The notes below the pieces were generated by a model. That model saw only the letters and a list, made by a program, of their open reading frames with translations. It made no database searches and had not been told where the DNA came from. A stretch of 64,000 nucleotides of DNA from Leuctra nigra (Eukaryota; Arthropoda; Insecta; Plecoptera; Leuctridae). Positions 25,798 through 35,829 of this stretch are shown piece after piece. Numbering within the stretch: the stretch's first letter is position 1; each line of letters opens with the position of its first letter. The DNA is taken from NCBI GenBank assembly GCA_934045905.1, contig OW203766.1, forward strand, positions 27,026,309 through 27,090,308. The letters run 5' to 3'. The position numbers and the translations under genes were made by a program.

Positions 25798-27461
25798 ACA
25801 GTGAAAACACATGGCACGGTCTACCCAACCCCCCTAACCGGGGGTAGGTTACTCAAATAGGGCGGACTCAATTTCAGAAATTAACAACAGAAATGTATCT
25901 TAGTCTGGTTATGATTTCGATGATAAGGAAACTGTTAGAAACGACTTCCGCCGTTAACTCACAGTCAAGTCTAATTTAAAAATTTGAGTTAATAATCAGG
26001 ATGTTGGGACGTTGACAGCTAGTTTAAGTTCATTGGACTGAGAAAGCAAACAGTTTTATCAAATTATAATTATTCTGTGCGAGGTTGCGTAAAAGTTATT
26101 GACTCAATGAGTTGTGTGTGTCAAATATAGATGTTGTTGTTTGTTGGGATGGAAGAGTTGCTGTTGGGATGATTGTTGAGGTGATTGGGAAATGACAGCT
26201 GATGATTAATATGATTGTGTGAAGTAGGTTACAGTAGAAGAGTCTTTATTTTATGTGTTCGTAATAATTAGGAGAATGAAAAATTAAACGGTTTTGAATC
26301 ATGGATCAAGTTCAAGACACCAAATTATTTAAGCACAGCAATAGGACAAATAAGTGAAAGCAGTATCTGAGGAATATAAAATTTTAAGGAATGTGAAGAA
26401 TTAAATGAATCTTGTAGTTGAAGAATTTAGGTCAATTTATAAGTTTGTTTTCATACATCATTTTGAGTTAAAATCGCTGAATAATCTAGCTCAAAAAGTT
26501 TGAGATTTCTAGATTCTGAAAGCTTTCTGAAAGTTTTCTGAAAGCCTTCAGACTCGATAGTAGTATGAGTAATTTATTCCGGTAATTGCGATATTTTACT
26601 TTATTATTGAAATGCAGGTAATAGGGTAGTCTAAGTATTGAAAATAGGTGCAATTTATAAAATTTCTGTCTATTGACACAAGTTCATTTTGTAAACGATT
26701 TGGTCATGTTCGCCATAAAAACAAACATTTCATAAAATCAATCAGGTATCAACTCAGCAAAGAAATATTAATTCAGGCTTTCAGTAAGGACCTTCAGGAA
26801 GTGTCCACAAAATGTATACGAAACTTAAAGTAATGTTATTTATATTTTTCACATACAAAATCAAATCCTTTGTTAGTAATTCTACTGACATCCCTCAAAG
26901 ACCTGCTCCATAACAAAACTAAAACCAAACATTCTGAAGGCGTTAGAGTCTAAAGACAATCTCTTGCATTCCATCGCATTGAAATACCTCCATCCGAAAG
27001 CTGTCGTCAATAATCTGAGTTGGAAATGTCACCATCTCGACAAGAATGCCACCCTTCTGTCGTGAACAACCCTCGCGTCTCTCAACAACCCGCCGAGCTG
27101 ATTGGTCCAAACAGCTGAACAAGTGGCAAACCTGACGAGAAGACGCAGAATTTCACACTCTTGTTTGGATTTTACAAAAGATCGACAATTTTTATTGAAA
27201 AAGGAGAATAGGTTTTGTTTGAAGTGACGACGATAAATTTTACTTGCTTTTCCTGTCTTTTGTATTTTTGTATTTGTCAAGGATCTCGAGAAAAGTATTT
27301 ATAGAAATATGCAGTTCTTTTGTCATCACGTTCCACATATGAACTAATGAGAATGTAATACATATTTTTTGGTAAGAAATAATTTGAAAGTTTCGTTCAA
27401 CTTTTAACCTCTATACCTTATTCGACTAATGAACTTTTATGAGAAAGGTTACAAATGAGAT

Positions 27462-27482
27462 GGGGGGGGGGGGGGGGGGGGG
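27462..27482. repeat. G21 homopolymer
   Basis: Uninterrupted G run in AT-rich sequence. Confidence 0.95.
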
Positions 27483-27880
27483 CAAAACGACTTATATAAT
27501 AGTTGCAAGTGGGTTTAATATTAATTAATTTTGTCCCGTGTTTCAAAATTTTATTTTTAGAGACATCAGAATTACAACAATGTCTCACAAAAGTACCAAA
27601 TTAAATTAGCAGAACTTAAAAAAGTTTTGTATTTATTTATTTATGAACAGAATGTAAAAGAATGCTTAAACGTAATGTTAAAATTATTATTCTAAATGTT
27701 TTACATTTACTTCAAAACTACAAAGTGCCAGTAAAATTCATATTTCTTTAAAAAATAATAATAATAAAATTTGAATATCCTGCTCACTACCCACAAAGCC
27801 ACATGTATTCCATCCCACCGGACGTACTTTCACCACTTCCATCCTCGCGTTTCCTTACCATTCGTCATCATCACACTCCT

Positions 27881-27908
27881 CTCCCTGCTCCCTGCTCCCT
27901 GCTCCCTG
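27881..27908 (+). repeat. (CTCCCTG)4 minisatellite
   Basis: Four head-to-tail copies of CTCCCTG. Just upstream of the candidate exon, it could serve as its polypyrimidine tract. Confidence 0.9.
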
Positions 27909-27943
27909 GCCGGTCGACCCGTGTCTACCGGGAGCTCTCCCAG

Positions 27944-28105
27944 GGGAACACGCAGGGTATTATTGGCAACTCACTCGCATCTTTCGTCAGGAAGCTGCAA
28001 GCTAATCTCTCAGCAGACTCTCCTGTGAGTTGTCCAGATGAGACACCGTCGTTAGAGGGGCATTTATTTCACTTAGATCTGTCCGAGGAAGAGCGAATTA
28101 AATTG
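27944..28105 (+). CDS. Candidate internal exon of an unidentified host gene
   Basis: The stretch reads as 54 codons without a stop, is richer in GC than its surroundings, and has non-repetitive, mixed-charge residues ending ...HLDLSEEERIKL. It is preceded by a pyrimidine-rich tract (four CTCCCTG repeats) and a CAG acceptor (27941-27943), and followed by overlapping donor options TTG|GTAGGT (after 28105) and TAG|GTAAAT (after 28109). The first option keeps phase 0. The protein is not recognised. The helical-looking LSEEER end recalls the start of Rab-effector helices, but this is too short to use. The alternative is a chance frame in GC-richer non-coding DNA. No partner exons were found nearby. 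Confidence 0.3.
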
Positions 28106-28164
28106 GTAGGTAAATCAAGGAATTGACTGAAACTAAATGCACTTCTTTAAAAGAAAATAGTCTG

Positions 28165-28556
28165 TTAAGACGGCTGAGTAGTGAGCGTGGCCTTGAAGAG
28201 TTTTGTAATCAATTTTATTTTAATATCTTTTATCAATGTAATTGTTAATAAAATAAGGCTTTATACGAGTATTCAGATCAGTTCAATGAAAATAATTTCA
28301 TAGTTTGGAATAGGTTATTAGTTTTATTTTGTCCTACAGACGTTTAGTGCCATACTTTTAATAATTTTCAGGCACTAAACGTCTGTAGAACAAAATAAAA
28401 CTAATAAACCATTTCAAGCTATGAAATTATTTTCATTGAACTGTTCTGAAGACTCGTACAAAGCCTTATTTTATTAACAATTACATTGATAAAAGATATT
28501 GATAAAAATCGAATTACAAACTATTCAAGGTCAATTTCCCTACTCAGCCGTCTTAA
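28165..28556. mobile_element. Fold-back element with ~183-bp arms and TTAA ends
   Basis: Two arms (28169-28351 and 28371-28552) are inverted copies at roughly 85-90% identity by eye, separated by a 19-bp spacer. The outer ends read TTAAGACGGCTGAGTAG and its reverse complement, so TTAA stands on both sides. TTAA is the target duplication of piggyBac-type transposons, but a TA target inside TTAA cannot be excluded. There is no coding capacity. Transcribed, it would form a long near-perfect hairpin, a possible endo-siRNA source. It begins about 60 bp after the candidate exon end. Confidence 0.85.
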
Positions 28557-29371
28557 ATCCGCGTTTGTTTTATATATAATGAATTAACTATATCTTTTAT
28601 ACGTTGTTGCATTTTTATTGTATTCTATCCACAGCTGAGTAATATTTAGGGTCGGTATCAAGATTTAACTTTTGGATTAAATTTGAGGCACAGCAAATCA
28701 GATAAGTATAGGTACTTCAATATGCTTGAAAACGCAGAATTTATAATCCAAAAGAAAAACAATAAAAAAAATAATAGTTAATACATTTCTATAATATTAT
28801 TAATAATAGTCAATAAAATGTATTTTTAAATGTTAATTTCTAGAAGGTACAACAGTTAATTCTTTAACTGCAATAAATAACAGAACAGCACACGCTAAAA
28901 TATCAATTATTTTCCCATTTAAAATGTTCGGTTCTGACTTATTGCACCGGTCAGTACTTGTTGAAAGAAATGTGTAGGTGTTACTTGGAACCTATGTTCT
29001 GCATCCACATAAATCTCCGTATTGACAGGACCACTTGGCTCCTCTGCTCTCCACAGCCTCCAGGCCACCCTCATCTGCATTCTGAATCTCGAGACACAGA
29101 CAATTCGCTCTTATCACTCACGACTCATCGTAATCTAGCGTCGCACACGCATGCGCACTAGAACAGAAGCGGGGAAATTTGTCGAATTGATTATGCTACT
29201 GCAGGGAGGAGTTCGAGATTAGAACTATTGCTAAGTTTTCAGGGCTAAAGGCGAAAAGCACGAGATATCTAATGCAGCAAAAATATTATTTTGTTAGAGA
29301 GTTGCAGGTTAGAACTTTTGCAAGATTTTCATGTTTCGTTATTCGCTATAAGGGCTATAAGGTTGTAGGGC

Positions 29372-29470
29372 AGTTTACCGAACAGGTTACCGACGGACAC
29401 ATTACCGAATAACAGGGGCGGACACTTTACCGACGGACAGATTACCGAAATCTACCAGGACACTTGACCG
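29372..29470. repeat. Degenerate TTACCGACGGACA repeats
   Basis: TTACCGA occurs repeatedly, with GGTTACCGACGGACACATTA and CTTTACCGACGGACAGATTA as the two clearest copies. Spacing is irregular. There is no frame of note. Confidence 0.7.
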
Positions 29471-29689
29471 ACTTTTTTTTTAAATTTTTGACAAAATTTT
29501 GCCAACATTTTATACAATTTTTACATTTTTTTTTCAGTATTAAAAAAAGGCTTAATCACCATTTCAAAATTTTGCCAAAGTTAATAAAAATAAAGATAAC
29601 AATGATATAAAATAAAATATGGATATAAAATCAAGAAAGATAATGATTATACTTATTATAACTTATTTACTGAATGCATCTCTCCCTCA

Positions 29690-29830
29690 GTTAGATTTTG
29701 GTCAGCTGATCCCAATGGGAAAACCACACAAAATCAAGAAGGCTGACCCCAGGAATCGAACCCAGCTTCCTGACTAAAATCCAGAGCGTCACATCGCGAA
29801 CTAAAATTATTAACATAGTCAAAGATGAGC
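29690..29830 (-). repeat. tRNA-derived SINE fragment
   Basis: Minus strand: TCAGGAAGCTGGGTTCGATT is an anticodon-stem/T-arm-like stretch with a B box, followed by a body (GGTTTTCCCATTGGGATCAG, CTGACCAAAATCTAACTGAG). The D-arm half is poorly preserved. Confidence 0.5.
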
Positions 29831-30302
29831 GTATTCTCTCCGGATATTGGTATAATAAAACACTCCCGTGTGCTGGCGCGAAGACAACGCGGGGACACAT
29901 ACGCAGCGTGTTTGCAGACAGGTAGAAGTGAATATGTGGCTCGTAAATCGTGCCCGCGCAGGTAAACACATTTCAAACATGCTCAAGTATTATCCACTTT
30001 GAGCTGGGAGCGTTGTTGTAATTAGGCGAAGGGGTTGTTAATAGGACCACAGAGGACTGACAGGGTATAAAACAATGATGTCCAAAACGTTTTGACCGTT
30101 ATTTTACACACTCTATTAACTCCTAGAAGCAAAGAAACACACGTGTAGGTTAAATACTATCGGATCATATTACAGTATGCGAACAAAAAAAATCAACATT
30201 ATGAAAAATATTACATCACATTTTTTTTAAAACTAAACGTCAGTTATTTAAAAATATTGTTTTTGTGTATGTTCGACCTAAACGTTGTTATAGTTGAAAC
30301 CT

Positions 30303-30332
30303 GCGGGATTTGGCTCAGAGGGTAGAACACAA
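30303..30332 (+). repeat. tRNA 5'-half-like sequence
   Basis: GCGGGATTTGGCTCAGAGGG followed by TAGAACA resembles the acceptor-plus-D-arm of a tRNA, including an A-box-like TGGCTCAGAGGG. No T-arm follows. It directly abuts the end of the LTR-like block, in the position of a primer-binding site read on the minus strand. Confidence 0.4.
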
Positions 30333-30352
30333 AGAATCAGCAATATTATAAT

Positions 30353-31249
30353 CTGTTTATTATAAAGAAAATAAATGTTCATTGATGCGAAAAGAGCAAT
30401 CAAAAATTATGAAACAATATTACGTTCGATACGTCGGCAGTAGTGATGATGTCGTCTGGTTTGTTTACTTCCGCGTAAACAAGTGGATGGCGTTGACTCT
30501 TGCGTAGTGTGTCCCGTGAACTCCAGTCCACCAGCAGAATGAAATGACTGGATATGTCACCTCCTTCAGCTGCGATGCGATGATGTTGTCTAATAACCCC
30601 TTGGTTACCAGGACGTCCAGCAGTCCGTGCACAAGGAGTGACCTCCTCGAGCAGTTGGATCAAGTTGGCTCAGGCTGATGACGTTCGTGGCTGCAGACTC
30701 GTCGGTTTCTCCCGGAGTTGCAATTCACTAACTTTTATACTTTAACATTTACTGACTTTAATGTTGAAACTGTTCAGTTGATCACTTGTAACTTGAAATT
30801 GTCTTAATGCGATATTATTTGCCTCAGCATTAGGCTTGAAGTTTTGAATTTACTGGGTTGACGTTTATACAAAAATGTTATTTTAATGTTTACCTTCGAT
30901 CACATCGGCACTGTCTCGCTGAAATTATACTATGTTGCGTGCACAAGGCTTCACGGTTCGCGAGGCAGGTCTCACTGCTCTGAGAAAACTCCGACTGATG
31001 AAGTTTGGCTGGTAGCCTGACGTTTTATACCCTCTGACATCGTTTTCCCTCCAAAGAATCTGATTGGTTGGTTTCGTACACGTGGTAGCTAATTTTAGAC
31101 ATTCTGTCATTTCTAAAGCCCGCGAAACGACTTTCTTTCTGCACGTAGGCCCATGCTTTTCTTGGAATCACTGAAAACTAGTCTGGCTGACTGGTTTTGT
31201 AGCGTTATCACAATGACTGGTTCACTTGTTATTACGTGGTGACATCACA
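30353..31249 (-). mobile_element. Possible solo LTR or promoter-bearing repeat
   Basis: On the minus strand this GC-richer block starts TGTGATGTCACCACG, carries an ACCAATCAGATTC CCAAT-type box (about 31065), a GGGTATAAAACG TATA box (about 31028), an initiator-like TCAGT about 30 bp further on, and ends with an AATAAACA polyadenylation-type signal at 30353-30360. That order (CCAAT, TATA, initiator, poly(A) signal, TG...CA ends) fits an LTR. No gag or pol frame and no matching target duplication were seen, so a solo LTR, an LTR-like repeat or a true promoter with first exon (GAAG|GTAAAC donor near 30896) all remain possible. Confidence 0.35.
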
Positions 31250-31259
31250 ATTTAGGTAA

Positions 31260-34200
31260 GGTCACATACTTTTTATATGGATTCACTCACTTTCTTGATA
31301 TAATTGCACATTGTTAAACTTATTTGATTGCTTGTTATATTTTTGTCTATATTTTGATTGTTGTTGAATTTTAAAGATTGTAAGTTTACATAATGATTCT
31401 AATTAATTACTTTGTGTTCAGTTAACCTTGACTCTAAGAATGCCATGCTACAAGCTTGTTCATTCTTTAAACCTACTTCAAGCAAACATTATTATTTTTT
31501 TTAAAGTTAATTTTCTAACCTAGATAGGCCAACTTGTTACATAGTATTCAGAATATCACTAGTTCGTTATGATTTGGACATAACTTTTTATGACATTGAT
31601 GATGATAAGTCATTTTGATTAAATTACATTTTCTAAGAAAGTTATCATGTAAAAATGTAGATTACAAATGCCTCATAAATGATTTCTAGACAAATATGGA
31701 CGAATAATGATGTAAGGTCTGATTTATACGGAGCAATTTATTGAAGAACTTCTGTGCCACACTTCTTGATGGAAATTAGAACATGTTCTAAATGATATAA
31801 AAGTTGGACTTAAGTTCAGTGCTAACGAATCTTTATGCTACGAAATTGTGTGTAAAAGAGGAATTGGTCACAGAAGTAGAACAGGAATTTCACCGTGTAA
31901 AAAATGTATTGAATACTATTTTTTCTGTTTGTTGCAAAATATTTTATTAGCATTAGTAGGATCAAAAGTAAGTGAAAGAAAAACCTTTTTTTTCTAATTT
32001 CCTTCTCAAAACGTTTAAGGTTTTGAAAAAGTAGTATTCTATTCCGCTATCTTTTTTTATCTTGATGCAATTGAAATATTATCGAAACCGAAAATTTAAA
32101 CTAAACTAAATAACTTGCGAATAGAAAGAAGAAATCACCGTCTTAAACCGCCAAAACTTACGTGAGCTGATTTATTAAATTGTATAATTTTCATACACCT
32201 ATATTACTTTATAATTTTTTAAATGATATAATCAAATACCTTTTAAAAGCAAATTAAAGTACATCATAATTGTATTAGCATCGTAATATTTAAATATTAA
32301 GCTATAAGTAATGACAGATTTAATATAGTTATAAAATAATTGTTGCCATTGGCAATACAAGTATGCTTATCATTTATCATAAAACTATAACTTGCAAATT
32401 ACTTATAATCAACTTTGGAAATGCGAATTATCTTATCAGTACACATATCAGCAACACTAAAAGACAATTTTTGTAAACCCTTTGTTAGAAACAGGACTTT
32501 GGCTGTTAGAAAAAAAGTGTACTTTTAAAGAATGCATTATTATGTAAACTGGGCCCATTAAGTGTAGAAGGGGCTTAACAAGTGGACGTATGCATGAATT
32601 ACCGATGCGTATAGCCTCGAGGGGTAATATATCAAGCTAGTAAAGACCAATCATTGGTCGAAGAGCATAGATAGCCACCTTGCTTTCAATAACAATCCTC
32701 AAGGTAGGTTCATTATTAGTAGCTTCAACTTGCTAACAGAAGTGGAGCATTTTCACACAAATCATTCTAAAATATGCGAGCTTACCACATTTTCAAATTG
32801 ATTCTTATAAATTTACTGCTTTGCACATTAGTTTTACATGTCTACTGGAATTAATATTGAGAACTCTTTCAATTGTCTTTTGTCTAAATAAAGTTTTAAT
32901 TTATTATCGTAAACTCAAAACCACTCGTCCGAACTGTATCTGTATAAAACACAATTCAAAATGGTAATGCTTCAAAGACGTTCAACTCTTTAAGAGACAT
33001 TCGAAAATGGAGATGACAATAGAAACAGGTTAGGTCCGAAATCAAGAAGATTTGCATTTGAAATGCAACAAATTCTTTTGACGAACGTTCGTACATTATA
33101 GTCGTCTGGAGCTGGAGTAGCAACTTGGCCGGAGAGAATACGTCTTGTCCGAGAAAACCTGTCGCACGAAATCTCTTCCCCCGAAATGTTTATGTCCTCA
33201 CTATGCAAACTGGCCTTAATTCCATGCATCCGCAAGCTCGTATTACACTAGTCAACGCAAGAGCACACAATGAATTCACTCTACAGGTATTTCGAAAAAA
33301 TTAGCAACATATTTGTCAAGAGAGTATATGAAAGGCTAACTGAATTGAATTAAAATCTCATATTGTATAAACCATTTTATTAACTTTTTAACATCATAAT
33401 TGTTTATGTATACCAATTTTCTGTCACATTTGATCTAAATTCAAAATCGACTCATTTGGCCAATGCATTATGAGCCAAAGAAATGTAATGTAAAAATGCA
33501 AGTAAAAATGAACCGAGATCTACAATATTTAAGCCAAAACGTGCGCAAAACAACGAAGGTATTGTGAAAAAAAACTTACAAATCTGTGTGGTTTTTTTAT
33601 AAACAAAGCTCAAATTCAAAATCGGAATTCTCAAGTGAAAACATCTTAATTTGAAAATGTAAATTTCAATTACACTTTGTTTGACGTCATAAAGTTTTTG
33701 GAACGTGATTATAATTTGTAGGTATTTTTAACGCGGCATTTATTTATGATTAAAATACATCCTTACGAAAAGTTTCAAATATAATCTATCAATACGTTTT
33801 CAATCTCTCACTTTTAGCGGTGTATTCAAAGCTTTTAGAGCATCTAGACAAATGGAAACAAATGAATGATCATGAAGATAAAAAATTACGATTAAGAATA
33901 TGATGCGAAGGACTTTTAGTAGGAAATCGTCCAAGCTCTCTCGACTGAGGTAAACTACCATAAAACCTCAGTCAGGAATTGAAGACCGCGAGTCAACTTA
34001 CTCCGAAGAAGATGTCATTCTTTCAACATTGAATCCTCCTAGTGTAACATGGCCTGTCCACCAACTGTCTGTGTAAAAAGCTCTTGCGATTATTAGCATG
34101 TTCCCGTGGAAAGATAAGGCTACAAGCCAAGCACGAGACTGCCAATGTACATCCACAGACAAAGTTAATTAATTCGATGTCGCAGTCGATTCGACGACTA

Positions 34201-34740
34201 ATGGTGTCCTCATTCGACGAAGATGTCGCACGAGAAATTCACAAACTCGAACTTAGACCAATTACAGCGAATTAATTTTGATGGTAATAGAGGATAGTTG
34301 TGTATAGTGCAGTTTGTGATTAGTTGGTATTGTTTTCCAATGAGCTCTGTGCAAGACGATAGTATGTTAATGACAACGTTAGGAGTGCATTCTATACGGG
34401 AATTATGCTTGTTTTTGTCATGTGCTGTGGAAATTGTACAGAAATTAGTTCATGTCGTCATTTACACCAAGATTAATGGAGTTATCAAGGAATTTATTAG
34501 CTTACGATTTTCGTTGTTTGGAATTTAATGGAATGTATGCTAAATCCGTCTATATCTAGAAGTAATGTCTTTTGTCAAATGACACTATTTTTTATGTATT
34601 TAACGTTGTACTGAACTGCAATTAGGCAAATGTCTACCGATGAATGATTATGATGATGAAGATAGGACGGTGAGAAGGATGCGGTCGTGCATTTTATTAG
34701 GCATTTTGTTAGCATTTTATAATGCTATTTTAAAACCTCT
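31260..34740. other. Gene-free AT-rich stretch
   Basis: No repeats with partners in the window. Frames at 32990-33235 (-) and 34084-34275 (+) are short and unrecognised. Confidence 0.55.
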
Positions 34741-34761
34741 TTAAAACTCCTTTGTCAAAAA

Positions 34762-34845
34762 GACGGCCGCAGGAATCGAGCCGGGACTTTCAGAGCAAGT
34801 CCCGAGCAAAATTGTTCCGTTGAAACTACAAGATAGTTATTGTAA
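34762..34845 (-). repeat. tRNA-derived SINE head, minus strand
   Basis: Read on the minus strand: a GTAGTTTCAACGGAACAA D-arm-like start, a GGGACTT...AAGTCCC stem and a GGCTCGATTCC B box. It lies about 40 bp from the plus-strand SINE head at 34886, in divergent orientation. Confidence 0.55.
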
Positions 34846-34885
34846 TTTGTGCGATGACATCGAGAAATTGAACACTATCAAAATA

Positions 34886-34948
34886 GAGCCTGGCTCAGTT
34901 AGGACAGCACTGGACAGAATACCAACCGGCTAGGGTTCGAGTAGCCAA
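34886..34948 (+). repeat. tRNA-derived SINE head
   Basis: An A-box-like TGGCTCAGTTAGG and a B-box GGTTCGAGTAGCC lie about 40 bp apart, the spacing of an internal RNA polymerase III promoter. The cloverleaf is degenerate, so this is a SINE or tRNA pseudogene. An AT-rich tail follows. Confidence 0.6.
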
Positions 34949-35186
34949 ACTTTGCATTTATACTTGATGTTATTATCTTCTCCACATTTTGGGAAATCAG
35001 AAAAAAAACTTTTCCAAAGTTTGAATACACCGAAAAGTAGTTCAAAGTATACCTATGTTGTTTGTTACCATCGTGTATGTTTCTGTATACCTATGCATTG
35101 GTGTAAGAACATTTAACATTAAAAAATAAACCCTATCAGGGGAACAAGGCCCGAAAGTAGGTTTCTCATTTTGGGTTGCACACTTT

Positions 35187-35370
35187 TGGAATCATGAAAT
35201 CAAGCTCTATCAATTACAATTTGACTGATATACACAAATATTCAATTATTCTCTTACAAAATGACTGGTGTAACTAAAACAAATCAGATGTTAAATGCAG
35301 AAATTCTGGTTTTTGAGCTCACCTCAAGAATCATTAAGATGGATCACATGCCTCCCATCCTCTGAGATAA
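35187..35370. repeat. Dispersed repeat family 2, copy 2
   Basis: Shares CACACTTTTGGAATCATG-type opening, ATCAAGCTCTATCAATT, ATTCTCTT.CA.AATGACT and ACCTCAA.GATCATTAA with the other copies, same orientation. Confidence 0.65.
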
Positions 35371-35519
35371 TATATAGAAAAGTTGATATAACCCCCATAC
35401 ATTACAAGCCATGAACCCCTCTACCCTCTCAATTTGTCTCTACTTTCCTTCTTGTCAGCTCCTCACATCAGTGAACTCCCAGCATTTTCTCATTCCTTCC
35501 CAAGACATGAATATCTCAT

Positions 35520-35625
35520 AGTAAATAATCCTTTGCCCCTTCCAATTACCCACAATTACCGGATATTACTCATGTACCTATACCTCGGGATCGAACCCGC
35601 GATCTCTCGATAGCAATCCAACTTT
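35520..35625 (-). repeat. tRNA-derived SINE fragment
   Basis: Minus strand: GGATTGCTATCGAGAGATCG then CGGGTTCGATCCCGAGG, a clear T-arm with B box after an anticodon-arm-like segment. The body beyond reads GGTACATGAGTAATATCCGG. Confidence 0.5.
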
Positions 35626-35829
35626 TCCAACTACCTTCGTCGAGTACACGAACTTTAACTTCGAGTCGGAATCGTTAATTGGCTGCTTTAGCGAGATGCA
35701 GTTGGCTTGTGGTAAAACGACCAATTATTTGAACGGTGGGGAAGGAGAGTGGAGTGAAATGATCGTCGACATTATGTCCTGTCCACTCAAGTGGAACTAT
35801 TATTGTTGAAAAAGACGGATCATCAATTT

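Larger units (their letters stand above)
21000..27430. other. Gene-free stretch
   Basis: Contains CpG-rich patches near 23555 and 25605, the 24356 hairpin, a GC-rich palindrome at 25673, the C20 run and TTTCTGAAAG-type triplicate repeats at about 26515-26550. The 129-residue minus-strand frame (25048-25437) lacks any recognisable domain. Confidence 0.5.

Noticed and set aside
30400..30663. 87-codon minus-strand frame considered as a gag or host fragment
   Set aside because: No zinc knuckle or recognisable motif; more likely within an LTR-like block.
34886..34948. Functional tRNA gene
   Set aside because: A and B boxes are present but the acceptor and anticodon stems do not pair well; treated as a SINE head.
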